In this document: piece after piece, positions 23,749 to 32,845 of the stretch
Layout: every line of letters starts with the position of its first letter
Position numbering within the stretch: the first letter of the stretch is position 1
Origin: Johnsonella sp.
Lineage (GTDB): Bacteria; Bacillota; Clostridia; Lachnospirales; Lachnospiraceae
Length of the DNA: 64,000 nt
NCBI GenBank assembly: GCA_030529445.1
Contig: JAUMWW010000007.1
Coordinates: 39,731 to 103,730 of the forward strand
Direction: 5' to 3'
Position numbers and translations under genes: made by a program
Notes under the pieces: generated by a model
Database searches by the model: none
What the model saw: the letters and a program-made list of their open reading frames with translations, nothing else
What the model was told of the DNA's origin: nothing

Positions 23749-24711
23749 TTATAAGGCAGAAATCATTGCTCTGATTTCCTCCGCTTTCTCCAGATGATTG
23801 ATCCGGTTCCGGAATTTCGCCGCATCTTTAAATCCGTGGGTATACCACGCAATATGCTTCCGCATCTGCCTGATGCCCATATATTCTCCCTCATGCTCGA
23901 TCTGCATATCCAAATGTCTCAGCATCATCGCCTTGATCGTTTCGTGATTTGCCGGCTTTGCCTCTTCCCCCTTTTCCAGATAAGCCCTGATTCGGGAGAA
24001 AATCCAGGGATCCCCCTGAGCTGCCCTTGCAAGCATCACTCCGTCGCAGCCGGTTTCCTCCAGCATGCGTTTTGCATCTTTTCCGCTTCTGATATCCCCG
24101 TTGCCGATGACGGGGATCTTCACCGCTTTTTTGACCTCCCGGATAATGCTCCAGTCCGCACTGCCGCTGTAGAACTGCTCTCTGGTTCTTGCATGCAGGG
24201 CAATTGCCGCCACACCGCAGCTCTCCGCTATCCTTGCGATTTCCGCCGCATTGATGTTTGCCTCGTCAAAACCCTTCCGAATCTTGATCGTCAGGGGTTT
24301 TTTCAACCTTTTTCTCATTGCGGAAAGAATTTTCTCCACGAGCTTCGGCTCTTTCATTAAAGCCGAACCCTCGCGATTTCCTACAATCTTCGGCACGGGG
24401 CAGCCCATATTGAAATCAATGATATCATATGGTCCTTCTTCCAGCCTCGCCGCGATATCCGCAAGAATATCCGGATCGGAGCCGAAGAGCTGCACCGCAA
24501 GCGGCGCCTCCTTCCCATTCGTTTTCAAAAGAATATCCGTATTTTTATTCCCGTATAAAATCGCCTTTGCACTGACCATTTCCGTACATAGCAGGGAGCA
24601 GCCCTCTTCCCTGCAAAGAATACGAAATGGCAGGTCGCTTACTCCTGCCATAGGTCCGAGGCAAAGCCCTCCGTCTATGTAAATATTTCCTATATAAAAG
24701 CCCTGCTTCAT
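23749..24711 (-). CDS. dusB: tRNA-dihydrouridine synthase, DusB type
   Basis: 320 residues. FMN-binding TIM barrel with GPMAGVSDLPFRIL at the start, NMGCPVPKIVGNREGSALM containing the catalytic Cys, LHARTREQFYSGSADW and the phosphate-binding IPVIGNGDI. It reduces uridine to dihydrouridine in tRNA D-loops with NADPH. The start overlaps the upstream DUF6145 gene by 4 bases, so it is the last gene of the dnaE-pfkA-DUF6145-dusB run and ends at a terminator. Confidence 0.95.
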   Translation of the reverse strand: MKQGFYIGNIYIDGGLCLGPMAGVSDLPFRILCREEGCSLLCTEMVSAKAILYGNKNTDILLKTNGKEAPLAVQLFGSDPDILADIAARLEEGPYDIIDFNMGCPVPKIVGNREGSALMKEPKLVEKILSAMRKRLKKPLTIKIRKGFDEANINAAEIARIAESCGVAAIALHARTREQFYSGSADWSIIREVKKAVKIPVIGNGDIRSGKDAKRMLEETGCDGVMLARAAQGDPWIFSRIRAYLEKGEEAKPANHETIKAMMLRHLDMQIEHEGEYMGIRQMRKHIAWYTHGFKDAAKFRNRINHLEKAEEIRAMISAL

Positions 24712-25076
24712 GATACCTCTTTGCCGAGGAAGAGAACTTTATAAAAAAGTTCCACCTCTTCCAATATTTCTTTCTTCTTCCGCTGAAAATGGCTGATTAA
24801 AATGCCGCTCTCTATCTCGTCAAAGAGATAGTCCCCCTCGGAAACCATAACCTTAAACTGCAGGCTTCCCTCCCGGTCAAAGCTAAGGGCGAGGATTCCC
24901 CCCGCCTTTTCGGTAAAGCTCACGCAAAGAATCTTCAGCTCGTCCTTGACGGAATTCGGAAGCATGCGAAACAAAGGATTGAAATAATATTTTTCCTGAT
25001 AGGAGTTTGCCGCACAGATTACGATCCCCTCTTTTTCTTCAAAGGCTCCAAGATCATCAAATATTTTTTCATCCAT
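24708..25076 (-). CDS. Small conserved protein, DUF6145-like
   Basis: 122 residues, soluble. Features such as ICAANSYQEKYYFNP, KILCVSFTEKAGGILAL and a C-terminal helix RKKKEILEEVELFYKVLF match my recollection of DUF6145 proteins from Lachnospiraceae. Function is unknown. It lies between pfkA and dusB with 2-base spacing and a 4-base overlap, so it is co-transcribed. Confidence 0.55.
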   Translation of the reverse strand: MDEKIFDDLGAFEEKEGIVICAANSYQEKYYFNPLFRMLPNSVKDELKILCVSFTEKAGGILALSFDREGSLQFKVMVSEGDYLFDEIESGILISHFQRKKKEILEEVELFYKVLFLGKEVS

Positions 25077-25078
25077 AA

Positions 25079-26053
25079 TTATCTTACCAGCATCCTGCTT
25101 ATCCTGTACTGATCCTCCGGAATCTCCTTCTTCATCGCAAGCGCCTCCTGAATATCAAAATCACAGAATTCCCCGTTCTTATAGGCAACCAGACGATTGG
25201 ACTTTCCGGAATGCAGCAGCTCCACCGCCTTTGCTCCCATAATGGAGGCATATACCCTGTCCTTGCAGGTCGGCGCTCCTCCTCTTTGCATATAACCCAG
25301 TATCGTTGCTCTGGTTTCCACTCCGGTTGCCGCCTCTATTCTCTTGGACATGGAAGAGGAATGACCGATTCCCTCCGCATTAATGATAATATGGTGCTTT
25401 TTTCCCCGCTTCCGGTTTTCGATAATCCTGTCAATCAGCGCCTGCTCGTTTCCGTCATATTTTTCCGGAAGGAGAATATCCTCGGCGCCGTTTGCAAATC
25501 CGCACCAAAGCGCAATAAAGCCCGCATTTCTTCCCATTACTTCGATAATGCTGCAGCGCTCATGCGAAGTCGAGGTATCTCTGACCTTATCGATTGCAGC
25601 CATTGCGGTATTTACCGCCGTATCAAAGCCTATCGTATAATCCGTGCAGGCGATATCCAGATCTATCGTTCCGGGAATACCTATCGTGTTGATCCCGAGC
25701 TCGGAAAGCTTGCCCGCTCCCTTAAAGGAGCCGTCTCCGCCGATCACGACCATTCCGTCTATTCCGTGCTTTTTGCAGATCTGCGCTCCGAGCTTTTGTC
25801 CCTCGGCATTTACAAATTCCGCGCTCCTTGCCGTATAAAGAATCGTTCCTCCCCGATGAATAATGTCCGAAACGCTCGTGCTGTCCATATCGATGATTTC
25901 TTCCTGTAAAAGACCGGCATAGCCTCTCATAATCCCTTTTACTCTGATTCCTTTATGGATTGCGACTCTTACCACCGCTCTGATCGCCGCATTCATTCCG
26001 GGAGCATCTCCTCCGCTCGTCAGTATGCCTATTGTTTTTACCTCTTTTGCCAT
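25079..26053 (-). CDS. pfkA: ATP-type 6-phosphofructokinase
   Basis: 324 residues from ATG 26053, which follows GAAGGAG; a longer in-frame reading has no ribosome site. Motifs are TSGGDAPGMNAAIR (nucleotide site), IGGDGSFKGA and EVMGRNAGFIAL (fructose 6-phosphate site). The catalytic loop reads PGTIDLDIACTDYT: both Asp residues (131 and 133) are kept, but the usual Asn between them is Leu132. The enzyme phosphorylates fructose 6-phosphate in glycolysis. The change may alter the phosphoryl donor or kinetics; this is inference. Confidence 0.93.
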   Translation of the reverse strand: MAKEVKTIGILTSGGDAPGMNAAIRAVVRVAIHKGIRVKGIMRGYAGLLQEEIIDMDSTSVSDIIHRGGTILYTARSAEFVNAEGQKLGAQICKKHGIDGMVVIGGDGSFKGAGKLSELGINTIGIPGTIDLDIACTDYTIGFDTAVNTAMAAIDKVRDTSTSHERCSIIEVMGRNAGFIALWCGFANGAEDILLPEKYDGNEQALIDRIIENRKRGKKHHIIINAEGIGHSSSMSKRIEAATGVETRATILGYMQRGGAPTCKDRVYASIMGAKAVELLHSGKSNRLVAYKNGEFCDFDIQEALAMKKEIPEDQYRISRMLVR

Positions 26054-26154
26054 TATACTTCTCCTTCTTTCCTGTATCGACGGCAAGAAGCCAAGCTTCC
26101 CCGCCGAAGATCCGTTGAACATTCTTTGCAGATGAGCCGGGATATCCGCCTTCC

Positions 26155-29100
26155 CTATCCAGGCAAAAGCCTGCTCAGCTTCTTAACATTATCCTTTCCC
26201 AGCCGTTTGGACCATAACTCATATATCATATTTGCATCGATGCCGCAAGTATCTTTTAAGCTTTTCTTTGCTCTTTCCCTGTTCAGATAAATAATCAGCT
26301 CATCTCTTCCCCGATACTTGGGAATCTCTTCAAAAAGCCGCTCCCTGTCTTTTTCAAAAGCCTCCTTATCCTCATATCTGAGCCAGAGCTCTCTCTTGAT
26401 CTCATCGAATCCGTAGATTTCGCCGCAGATCAGCTTGCCGACCGGATCGTCTCCGATATCGGCTCTGCCCTTGATATAGATATAATTGCCTTCATAGAGC
26501 CTGCTTCTGTATTTTTCATATATTTTCGGAAAGATCACCGCCTCCACGCTTCCGTTCATATCCTCCAGACTGATAAATGCCATATTCTGCATATGTCTGG
26601 TCATCTTTACGTTCATGGAGCTGATCATTCCTCCCAGAGTAACCGTGCTGCCGTCCTCTATCTTTGCCATATTGCTTTCCTCATCCAGTACAAAATCCGA
26701 GGTCCTTGCATTGGCTATCCCCTCCATCTCTTCTCTGAAGCGCTCCAGGGGATGACCGCTGATATAGATTCCGAGCGCCTCCTTTTCAAAGGCGAGCAGA
26801 TCTTCTTTCGAATACTCCTCCTCCTTCGGCATCTGTATTCGAAAACTCTGCCTCTGCGATTCTCCGACAAGATCAAAAAGGCTCATCTGCCCGCTGATCG
26901 CATTCTTTTTTCCCCTGCTCTTTTCCTCCAGCAGGGAGCGGGAAAGAATCTCCTTCTGCCTGCGGTTTCCCGGCAGGCTGTCCAGCGCTCCCGCCCTGAT
27001 AAAGCTCTCCAGGGTTCTCTTATTGACCTCCTTATTGGAAAGCCTGTCAATAAAATCCTCCAGGGAATCATAGGGCTTACCCTCTTCCCTCACCCTGATG
27101 ATCTCCTCCGACACCGCCCTTCCGACGCTCTTGATCGCGGAAAGCCCGAAACGGATTCCCTCTCCGGAGACGGAGAAGCCGCTTTCCCCCTCATTGACAT
27201 CGGGAGGCAGGATGCTGATTCCCATACTTCTGCAGCTTAAGATATATTCCGAAACCTTGCTCGTATTGTCCATAACCGAGGTCATCAGCGCCGCCATAAA
27301 CTCCTTCGGGTAATAATGCTTCAAATAAGCGGTCTGGTAGGAGATAAAGGCATAGCATGCCGCATGGGATTTATTGAATGCGTATTTTGCAAAATCGACC
27401 ATCTCGTCGAAAATCTTGTTTGCAATTTTTTCTTCTATTCCGTTTGCAATGCATCCTTTTACTCCCTGCTGTGCATTGCCGTAAACGAAGTTTCTCCTTT
27501 CGTCATTCATGACATCGCTCTTTTTCTTGGACATCGCTCTGCGCAGAATATCGCTCCTGCCCAAAGTATATCCCGCAAGCACCCGGACGATTTCCATCAC
27601 CTGCTCCTGATAGACGATGCAGCCGTAGGTCGGCGCCAGGATAGGCTCGAGCTGAGGGCAGTCGAAGCTGATGGAAGCTCTGTCATGCTTGCCCTTGAGA
27701 TATTTCGGAATGAAATCCATCGGTCCCGGACGATAGAGCGAGATGCCGGCGATCACGTCCTCGAGATTTTCCGGCTTAAGCTCCTTCATAAAGCTTGCCA
27801 TTCCCGAGGACTCGAGCTGGAATATTCCCTCGGTCTTTCCGGTGCCGATCAGATCGTAAACCGCCTTATCCTCATAATCGATATGCAGGATATCGATCTC
27901 TTTTTTATATCTTTTCTTCACCTGATCCAAGGTGTTCTGTATTACGGTAAGCGTTCTGAGCCCGAGGAAATCCATCTTCAAGAGCCCGAGCTCCTCCAAA
28001 ATCCCCATGCTGAACTGTGTGGTCAGGGAGCCGTCGGCGGCTTTGGCAAGCGGCACATACTCGTCTATGCTTTTTTTCGATATCACGACGCCTGCCGCAT
28101 GCATGGAGCTATGCCTCGGGAGCCCCTCCAGACGCCTGCTCAGATCGATCAGATTTTTCACCTCGGGATCGTTCTCATAAAGCTGTCTCAAATCCTGGCT
28201 CTGCTGCAATGCCTTATCCAAGGTCATTTTCAGATCGAAGGGAATCATTTTCGCGATCATATCGCATTTGGCATAGGGCAGATCCAATGCTCTTCCCACA
28301 TCCCTGACCACGCCCTTCGCCGCCATCGTACCGAAGGTGATGATCTGGCAGACTCTTTCCTTCCCGTATTTTTCCACCACATAATCGATGACCTCCTGGC
28401 GTCTCTCATAGCAGAAATCCACATCGATATCGGGCAGGGAGATTCTCTCCGGATTGAGGAAGCGCTCAAAAAGAAGATTATACTTGATCGGGTCGATATC
28501 GGTAATCCCCATGCAGTAGGAAGCCAGACTCCCTGCCGCCGAACCTCTTCCGGGTCCGACGGAGATTTTTTTTGATTTTGCATAATTGATATAATCCCAT
28601 ACGATCAGGAAATAATCCACATAGCCCATGTTTCTGATGACCCCGAGCTCAAACTCCAGACGCTCGCGCAGATCTTTCCCGGGATTTTGATAGCGTTTTT
28701 TTAATCCCTCCTCGCAAATCTTCGTCAGATAGGCAAATGCATCTCCTCCTTCGGGAACATCATAGCTGGGGAGCTTCGTCACGCCGAACTCTATCTCCAC
28801 ATTACAGCGCTCTGCAATCTTTGCCGTATTCTCTATCGCCTCCGGAGCGAAGGGAAAGAGCTCCCTCATCTCCTCCTCAGATTTGAGAAAGAACTGTCCT
28901 CCCTCATAGCGGATCCTGTCCTGATCCGTGACCTTCTTTGCCGTCTGTACGCAGAGGAGCACATCATGGGGAATCGCATCCTCCGCATAGGTATAATGCA
29001 CGTCATTGGTCGCCACCAGCTCTATGCCGGTTTCTTTGCTCATTTTCAAAAGCGATTGATTTACGAGTTTTTGTGCGGCATCCTCTCCGTGATTTTGCAG

Positions 29101-29622
29101 CTCGAGAAAGAAATTTCCTTTGCCGAATATCTCCTCATAACGCAGCGCCGCCTCCTTCGCCTCCTCGTAGCTCCCCTTTACGATAGATCTTGCCACCTCG
29201 CCCGCAAGGCAGGCGGATAATGCGATAACGCCCTCGCTATGCGCCCTGAGCACCTCATAATCCACTCTCGGTCTGTAATAAAATCCGTCCGTGAAACCTC
29301 TCGAAACGATCTTCATCAGATTGGAGTAGCCCGTATTATTCTCTGCCAGAAGCACGAGATGATAATACCTCTCCTCCCCGCTGACCCTCTCTCTGTCAAA
29401 GCGCGATCCCGGGCTTACATAGACCTCCGATCCGAGGATGGGCTTGATTCCGGCTGATTTTGCGGCATGGTAAAAATCGATCACGCCGTACATCACGCCG
29501 TGATCCGTGATCGCAAGCGCATCCATCCCGAGCTCTTTTGCTCTTTTCGTAATTTCTCCTATCTTACTCGATCCGTCCAAAAGGGAATATTCCGTATGTG
29601 TATGCAGATGTGTAAACGCCAT
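26155..29622 (-). CDS. dnaE: DNA polymerase III alpha subunit
   Basis: 1155 residues, full length. An N-terminal PHP domain begins with FTHLHTHTEYSLLDGSSKI. The polymerase core has GPGRGSAAGSLASYCMG, then LPDIDVDF with the catalytic Asp pair, and TEGIFQLESSGM. Helix-hairpin-helix and OB-fold modules follow (VTLGGMISSMNVKMTR, MAFISLEDMNGSVEAVIFP). It is the replicative DnaE of the Gram-positive two-polymerase system or the main polymerase, depending on whether PolC is encoded elsewhere. It sits upstream of pfkA on the same strand. Confidence 0.97.
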   Translation of the reverse strand: MAFTHLHTHTEYSLLDGSSKIGEITKRAKELGMDALAITDHGVMYGVIDFYHAAKSAGIKPILGSEVYVSPGSRFDRERVSGEERYYHLVLLAENNTGYSNLMKIVSRGFTDGFYYRPRVDYEVLRAHSEGVIALSACLAGEVARSIVKGSYEEAKEAALRYEEIFGKGNFFLELQNHGEDAAQKLVNQSLLKMSKETGIELVATNDVHYTYAEDAIPHDVLLCVQTAKKVTDQDRIRYEGGQFFLKSEEEMRELFPFAPEAIENTAKIAERCNVEIEFGVTKLPSYDVPEGGDAFAYLTKICEEGLKKRYQNPGKDLRERLEFELGVIRNMGYVDYFLIVWDYINYAKSKKISVGPGRGSAAGSLASYCMGITDIDPIKYNLLFERFLNPERISLPDIDVDFCYERRQEVIDYVVEKYGKERVCQIITFGTMAAKGVVRDVGRALDLPYAKCDMIAKMIPFDLKMTLDKALQQSQDLRQLYENDPEVKNLIDLSRRLEGLPRHSSMHAAGVVISKKSIDEYVPLAKAADGSLTTQFSMGILEELGLLKMDFLGLRTLTVIQNTLDQVKKRYKKEIDILHIDYEDKAVYDLIGTGKTEGIFQLESSGMASFMKELKPENLEDVIAGISLYRPGPMDFIPKYLKGKHDRASISFDCPQLEPILAPTYGCIVYQEQVMEIVRVLAGYTLGRSDILRRAMSKKKSDVMNDERRNFVYGNAQQGVKGCIANGIEEKIANKIFDEMVDFAKYAFNKSHAACYAFISYQTAYLKHYYPKEFMAALMTSVMDNTSKVSEYILSCRSMGISILPPDVNEGESGFSVSGEGIRFGLSAIKSVGRAVSEEIIRVREEGKPYDSLEDFIDRLSNKEVNKRTLESFIRAGALDSLPGNRRQKEILSRSLLEEKSRGKKNAISGQMSLFDLVGESQRQSFRIQMPKEEEYSKEDLLAFEKEALGIYISGHPLERFREEMEGIANARTSDFVLDEESNMAKIEDGSTVTLGGMISSMNVKMTRHMQNMAFISLEDMNGSVEAVIFPKIYEKYRSRLYEGNYIYIKGRADIGDDPVGKLICGEIYGFDEIKRELWLRYEDKEAFEKDRERLFEEIPKYRGRDELIIYLNRERAKKSLKDTCGIDANMIYELWSKRLGKDNVKKLSRLLPG

Positions 29623-29724
29623 ATCAAGCTTCCCCTTTCCTTCTATCCTTCCTATCCGCGCCTCTTTACCCTCTTATCTTCGCTTTTTAGGGCTTTGCTT
29701 CTTCACTCAGCCTATATTTAAATC

Positions 29725-29751
29725 GGACGGTATGGCATCTGCCACCCGTCC
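29725..29751 (-). terminator. Hairpin between the HPr-like gene and dnaE
   Basis: GGACGG/CCGTCC and an inner TGGCA/TGCCA form a compact hairpin (29725-29751). It lacks a U-tract, so it may only weaken readthrough into dnaE. Confidence 0.45.
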
Positions 29752-29788
29752 TCTCTCTTTACGATCTGTTTTGTTTTGCGAGACAGCC

Positions 29789-30043
29789 TTATACTCTGCA
29801 AAGATATTCTTCTATAGCCTGCACCGCAGCATGCTCATCCTCGCCTTCAGCAACCACCGTTACAGCACTCTGGTTATTAAGCACAAGCGTCATCATTCCC
29901 ATAATGCTTTTCGCATTAATACTTCCCGTTCCGCTCTCCAGATAAATATTGCTCGCAAATCTGCTCGCAACCTGCACAAGCATAGCAATCGGCCTTGCCT
30001 CGGTTCCTGAATTAAGTGCCGGTGTGATTGTTCTTTTTACCAT
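29789..30043 (-). CDS. HPr/Crh-like protein with Glu in place of the catalytic His
   Basis: 84 residues, the HPr length. Position 15, normally the PTS-phosphorylated His in 'GLHARP', is Glu15 (GTEARPIA). The regulatory Ser46 is intact in INAKSIMGMMTL. This is the pattern of B. subtilis Crh (Gln15, Ser46), a regulator phosphorylated only on Ser46 by HprK. hprK is in the same cluster. It cannot carry PTS phosphate, so a role in carbon catabolite signalling is likely. ATG 30043 is chosen; an upstream TTG overlaps the GAGGAG ribosome site. Confidence 0.85.
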   Translation of the reverse strand: MVKRTITPALNSGTEARPIAMLVQVASRFASNIYLESGTGSINAKSIMGMMTLVLNNQSAVTVVAEGEDEHAAVQAIEEYLCRV

Positions 30044-30086
30044 AATAATTACTCTCCTCAATGCTTTACTTCTTTGTACTGAATGG

Positions 30087-31043
30087 TTATAGCGCAGATA
30101 GATTTTCTATATTTTCCGCAATCTCCGAAAGCTTGCGCAATCTGTGATTCACCCCGCTCTTGCTCACGGGAGGAGAGAGGATCTCTCCGAGCTCCTTCAG
30201 CGTCGCCTGCGGATGCTCAAGCCTTGCGTAAGCGATTTCTCTCAGCGCATCGGAAAGCCGCTCCAACCCTATGCTCTGCCTGATGAATTCGATATCCTTT
30301 ACCTGTTTATAAGCTGCCGAAACCGTCTTATTCAGGTTTGCCGTCTCACAATTCACTTTTCGATTCACATCATTTCTGACACATTTGATAATTCTCGTAT
30401 TTTCAAATGCCATCAGAGCGGAAACCGCCTCCATGGAGCCTAAAACCTCAACGATCTGCTCGCTCTCCTTAAGATAAACCACATATGATTTCTTCCGCTG
30501 TACAATCTTCGCATCCAATCCCAGAGATCTCATCAGATCTCGCAGCAGAATCGCATTCTCTTCATTGAAAAAAATAATTTCAAAATGATAGGCTTTTTCG
30601 GGATTCGATACCGAACCGGATGCTAAAAAAGCTCCCCGTATAAACGCTCTCTTGCAGCAGGTGTTTTTGATGATCATATTATCCTTCACCATGAGCGCAT
30701 CTCTTACACTATAGTCCCGATCGACGAGCTTCATTCCTTCCAGGACTTTTCTCACTTCCCCGTCTTGATTGATTTTCAGGGAATAATAGCGTTTTTTAGC
30801 GGAAACATTCGGCTGTACTATAGAAATATCTGAGACTATATTATATGTTTTCTTCAATAATGTAAAGCATTTTCTGGCAATTGCCGGATAATCCAGCACA
30901 AGCTCCAATTGAAGCTGCTTTTTGGGTGTTTGGTTCACCTTGCCCAAAATACTTATGATTGCCGCACTCTCGGCTATGCAGCAATGCCTCGCTTCCGGAA
31001 TAAACCTGGAAAGCTCTTCTTTTACTTCAGACGAAAATGACAT
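30087..31043 (-). CDS. whiA: WhiA DNA-binding protein
   Basis: 318 residues. The N-terminal part is the LAGLIDADG-like domain (SFSSEVKEELSRF, then RGAFLASGSVSNPEKAYHFE). The C-terminal helix-turn-helix ends with LGEILSPPVSKSGVNHRLRK. WhiA affects cell division and chromosome segregation in Gram-positive bacteria. It starts 3 bases after rapZ. In Bacilli yvcK (glmR) normally lies between rapZ and whiA; it is absent here. Confidence 0.95.
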   Translation of the reverse strand: MSFSSEVKEELSRFIPEARHCCIAESAAIISILGKVNQTPKKQLQLELVLDYPAIARKCFTLLKKTYNIVSDISIVQPNVSAKKRYYSLKINQDGEVRKVLEGMKLVDRDYSVRDALMVKDNMIIKNTCCKRAFIRGAFLASGSVSNPEKAYHFEIIFFNEENAILLRDLMRSLGLDAKIVQRKKSYVVYLKESEQIVEVLGSMEAVSALMAFENTRIIKCVRNDVNRKVNCETANLNKTVSAAYKQVKDIEFIRQSIGLERLSDALREIAYARLEHPQATLKELGEILSPPVSKSGVNHRLRKLSEIAENIENLSAL

Positions 31044-31046
31044 TTT

Positions 31047-31922
31047 TTACCTTATCCTTATTAAATTCTTCTCCATATCCCTGTCTTCGGTCTTTACCTC
31101 GATATCCTCGATATGCTTGAGAGACTCCCCGAGCTCTCCGGCGATCAGCACCGATCTGTGCTGTCCTCCCGTACATCCTATCCCGATGACGAGCTGGCTT
31201 TTTCCCTCCTTGATATAGAGAGGAATCAGATAGGAAATCAGATCCTTGAGCTTTTCCAAAAAAACCGCGGAGCTCGGATCCGAGAATACATACCGTCTTA
31301 CCTCGGCATCCTTTCCCGTCATCAGTTTCAGCTTTTCCTCATAAAAAGGATTCGGCAGAAATCTGACGTCAAAGAGCAGATCCGCATCGCTTGGAATGCC
31401 GTAGGAAAAACCGAAGGAAAGAATATTGACGAAGAGTTTTTTCTCATTCTGGGCTTTACAGAATATTTCCGCCAGCTCCTGCTTCAGCTCTTTGGCAAGA
31501 AAGCGACTCGTATCCAGCACATAATCGGCTCTTTCCTTCAGAAATTCCAGCTCCTGCCGCTCTTTTTCTATCCCTATCTCCAGCCTCTCTCCCTTTGCCA
31601 GAGGATGTCTCCTCCTCGTCTCCTTATAGCGCTTGATCAGGCTCCTGCTGTCGGCGTCGAGATAGAGAACCTCATAGCTTATGCGCTTTTCATCCAATCG
31701 CCTGAACACGCCTTCGATATCCTTAAGCCGCCTGCCGCTTCGGATATCGATTCCGATTGCCGCCCCTCTTGCCCCCATCGGAGAGGAGGAAAGCAGCTCA
31801 AAAAATTTAACGATCAGATCAATCGGAAGATTGTCCACACAGTAATAACCGTGATCCTCCAGCAGCTTCAAGGTAACGGTTTTTCCGGATCCGCTCATTC
31901 CGGTAACGATAATAAATCTCAT
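31047..31922 (-). CDS. rapZ: RNase adapter / nucleotide-binding protein RapZ (YvcJ)
   Basis: 291 residues. Walker A is GMSGSGKTVTL (residues 8-18). The C-terminal domain has GCTGGQHRSVLIAGEL, the conserved RapZ signature. In E. coli it controls glucosamine-6-phosphate synthase mRNA through small RNAs; in Firmicutes its role is less clear. It overlaps murB by 4 bases and precedes whiA by 3 bases. Confidence 0.95.
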   Translation of the reverse strand: MRFIIVTGMSGSGKTVTLKLLEDHGYYCVDNLPIDLIVKFFELLSSSPMGARGAAIGIDIRSGRRLKDIEGVFRRLDEKRISYEVLYLDADSRSLIKRYKETRRRHPLAKGERLEIGIEKERQELEFLKERADYVLDTSRFLAKELKQELAEIFCKAQNEKKLFVNILSFGFSYGIPSDADLLFDVRFLPNPFYEEKLKLMTGKDAEVRRYVFSDPSSAVFLEKLKDLISYLIPLYIKEGKSQLVIGIGCTGGQHRSVLIAGELGESLKHIEDIEVKTEDRDMEKNLIRIR

Positions 31923-32827
31923 GAAAAATCTCCAAGCATTTTGACCTCGGGTACGAGATCCACCCCACGCTTTTCCTTTACGATTCTTTTGACTTCATTG
32001 ATTAAGGCATAAATTTCCGCTGCGCTCGCACCGCCCGTATTGATTACAAATCCGCAGTGCTTGGAAGAAACCATGGCATTGCCGATGCGATAACCTCTCA
32101 GCCCCGCCTCGTCGATCAGCTGCCCCGCAAAATATCCCTTCGGTCTTTTAAACGTCGAGCCTGAACTCGGATATTCGAGCGGCTGCTTACTGCTTCTCCT
32201 GCTTTGCAGATCTTCCATCAGCACATAGATTTTTTCTTTTTCTCCCCTCTCGAGCAGAAACTCCGCTTCCAAAACGATCCTGTTTAATTCCGCGATATTG
32301 CTGCTTCGATAATCGAGCGCCAGATGATCGGCATCCACCCAGAGTATCCTGCCCTCCGCCTCCAGAATTTTTACTCTGCGCAATACGTTTTTTATCTCCG
32401 AACCGTAAGCACCCGCATTCATATATACGGCTCCCCCTACGCTTCCCGGTATGCCGCAGGCAAATTCCATTCCGCTCAGGGAAGCCTCGGCGGCGGCGGA
32501 AGAAACCTCGCTCAGATGGTACCCGCTGCTGCAGCGCAGCAGCTCCCCCTCTATTTCAAGCCTCTCCCTGTACTCCGTCAGAGAGATCACCATTCCTCTG
32601 TATCCCTTATCGCTGACCAGAATATTGCTTCCCTTTCCCAAAATAAAATAAGGAATCTGACGGCGCCTGCAAATCCCGATGAGGGATCTGATCTCCTCTT
32701 CGGAAACCGGCTTGACCAAAACATCCGCAGGTCCTCCGACTTCGAATGTCGTATGCCCGCTCATCGCCTCGTTTTCATATATTTTCCCGGAACCCAACTC
32801 CCGTCTCAACTCGTCAATCAGTTTCAT
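31919..32827 (-). CDS. murB: UDP-N-acetylenolpyruvoylglucosamine reductase
   Basis: 302 residues. FAD-binding PCMH-type fold with ILGKGSNILVSDKGYRG, GIPGSVGGAVYMNAGAYG and SSGSTFKRPKG (the catalytic Ser is in the first of these positions of the last motif). It makes UDP-MurNAc for peptidoglycan. It follows hprK by 18 bases and overlaps rapZ. Confidence 0.96.
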   Translation of the reverse strand: MKLIDELRRELGSGKIYENEAMSGHTTFEVGGPADVLVKPVSEEEIRSLIGICRRRQIPYFILGKGSNILVSDKGYRGMVISLTEYRERLEIEGELLRCSSGYHLSEVSSAAAEASLSGMEFACGIPGSVGGAVYMNAGAYGSEIKNVLRRVKILEAEGRILWVDADHLALDYRSSNIAELNRIVLEAEFLLERGEKEKIYVLMEDLQSRRSSKQPLEYPSSGSTFKRPKGYFAGQLIDEAGLRGYRIGNAMVSSKHCGFVINTGGASAAEIYALINEVKRIVKEKRGVDLVPEVKMLGDFS

Positions 32828-32845
32828 CCCTCGCCCAGTCCCCCA

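Noticed and set aside
27316..28575. Long plus-strand frame (about 419 codons) antisense to dnaE
   Set aside because: It lies wholly within a confidently identified DNA polymerase gene on the other strand. Its composition reflects the codon bias of dnaE; it has no domain or ribosome site. The same holds for other long antisense frames, for example inside purL (47115-48581) and addA (61552-63063).
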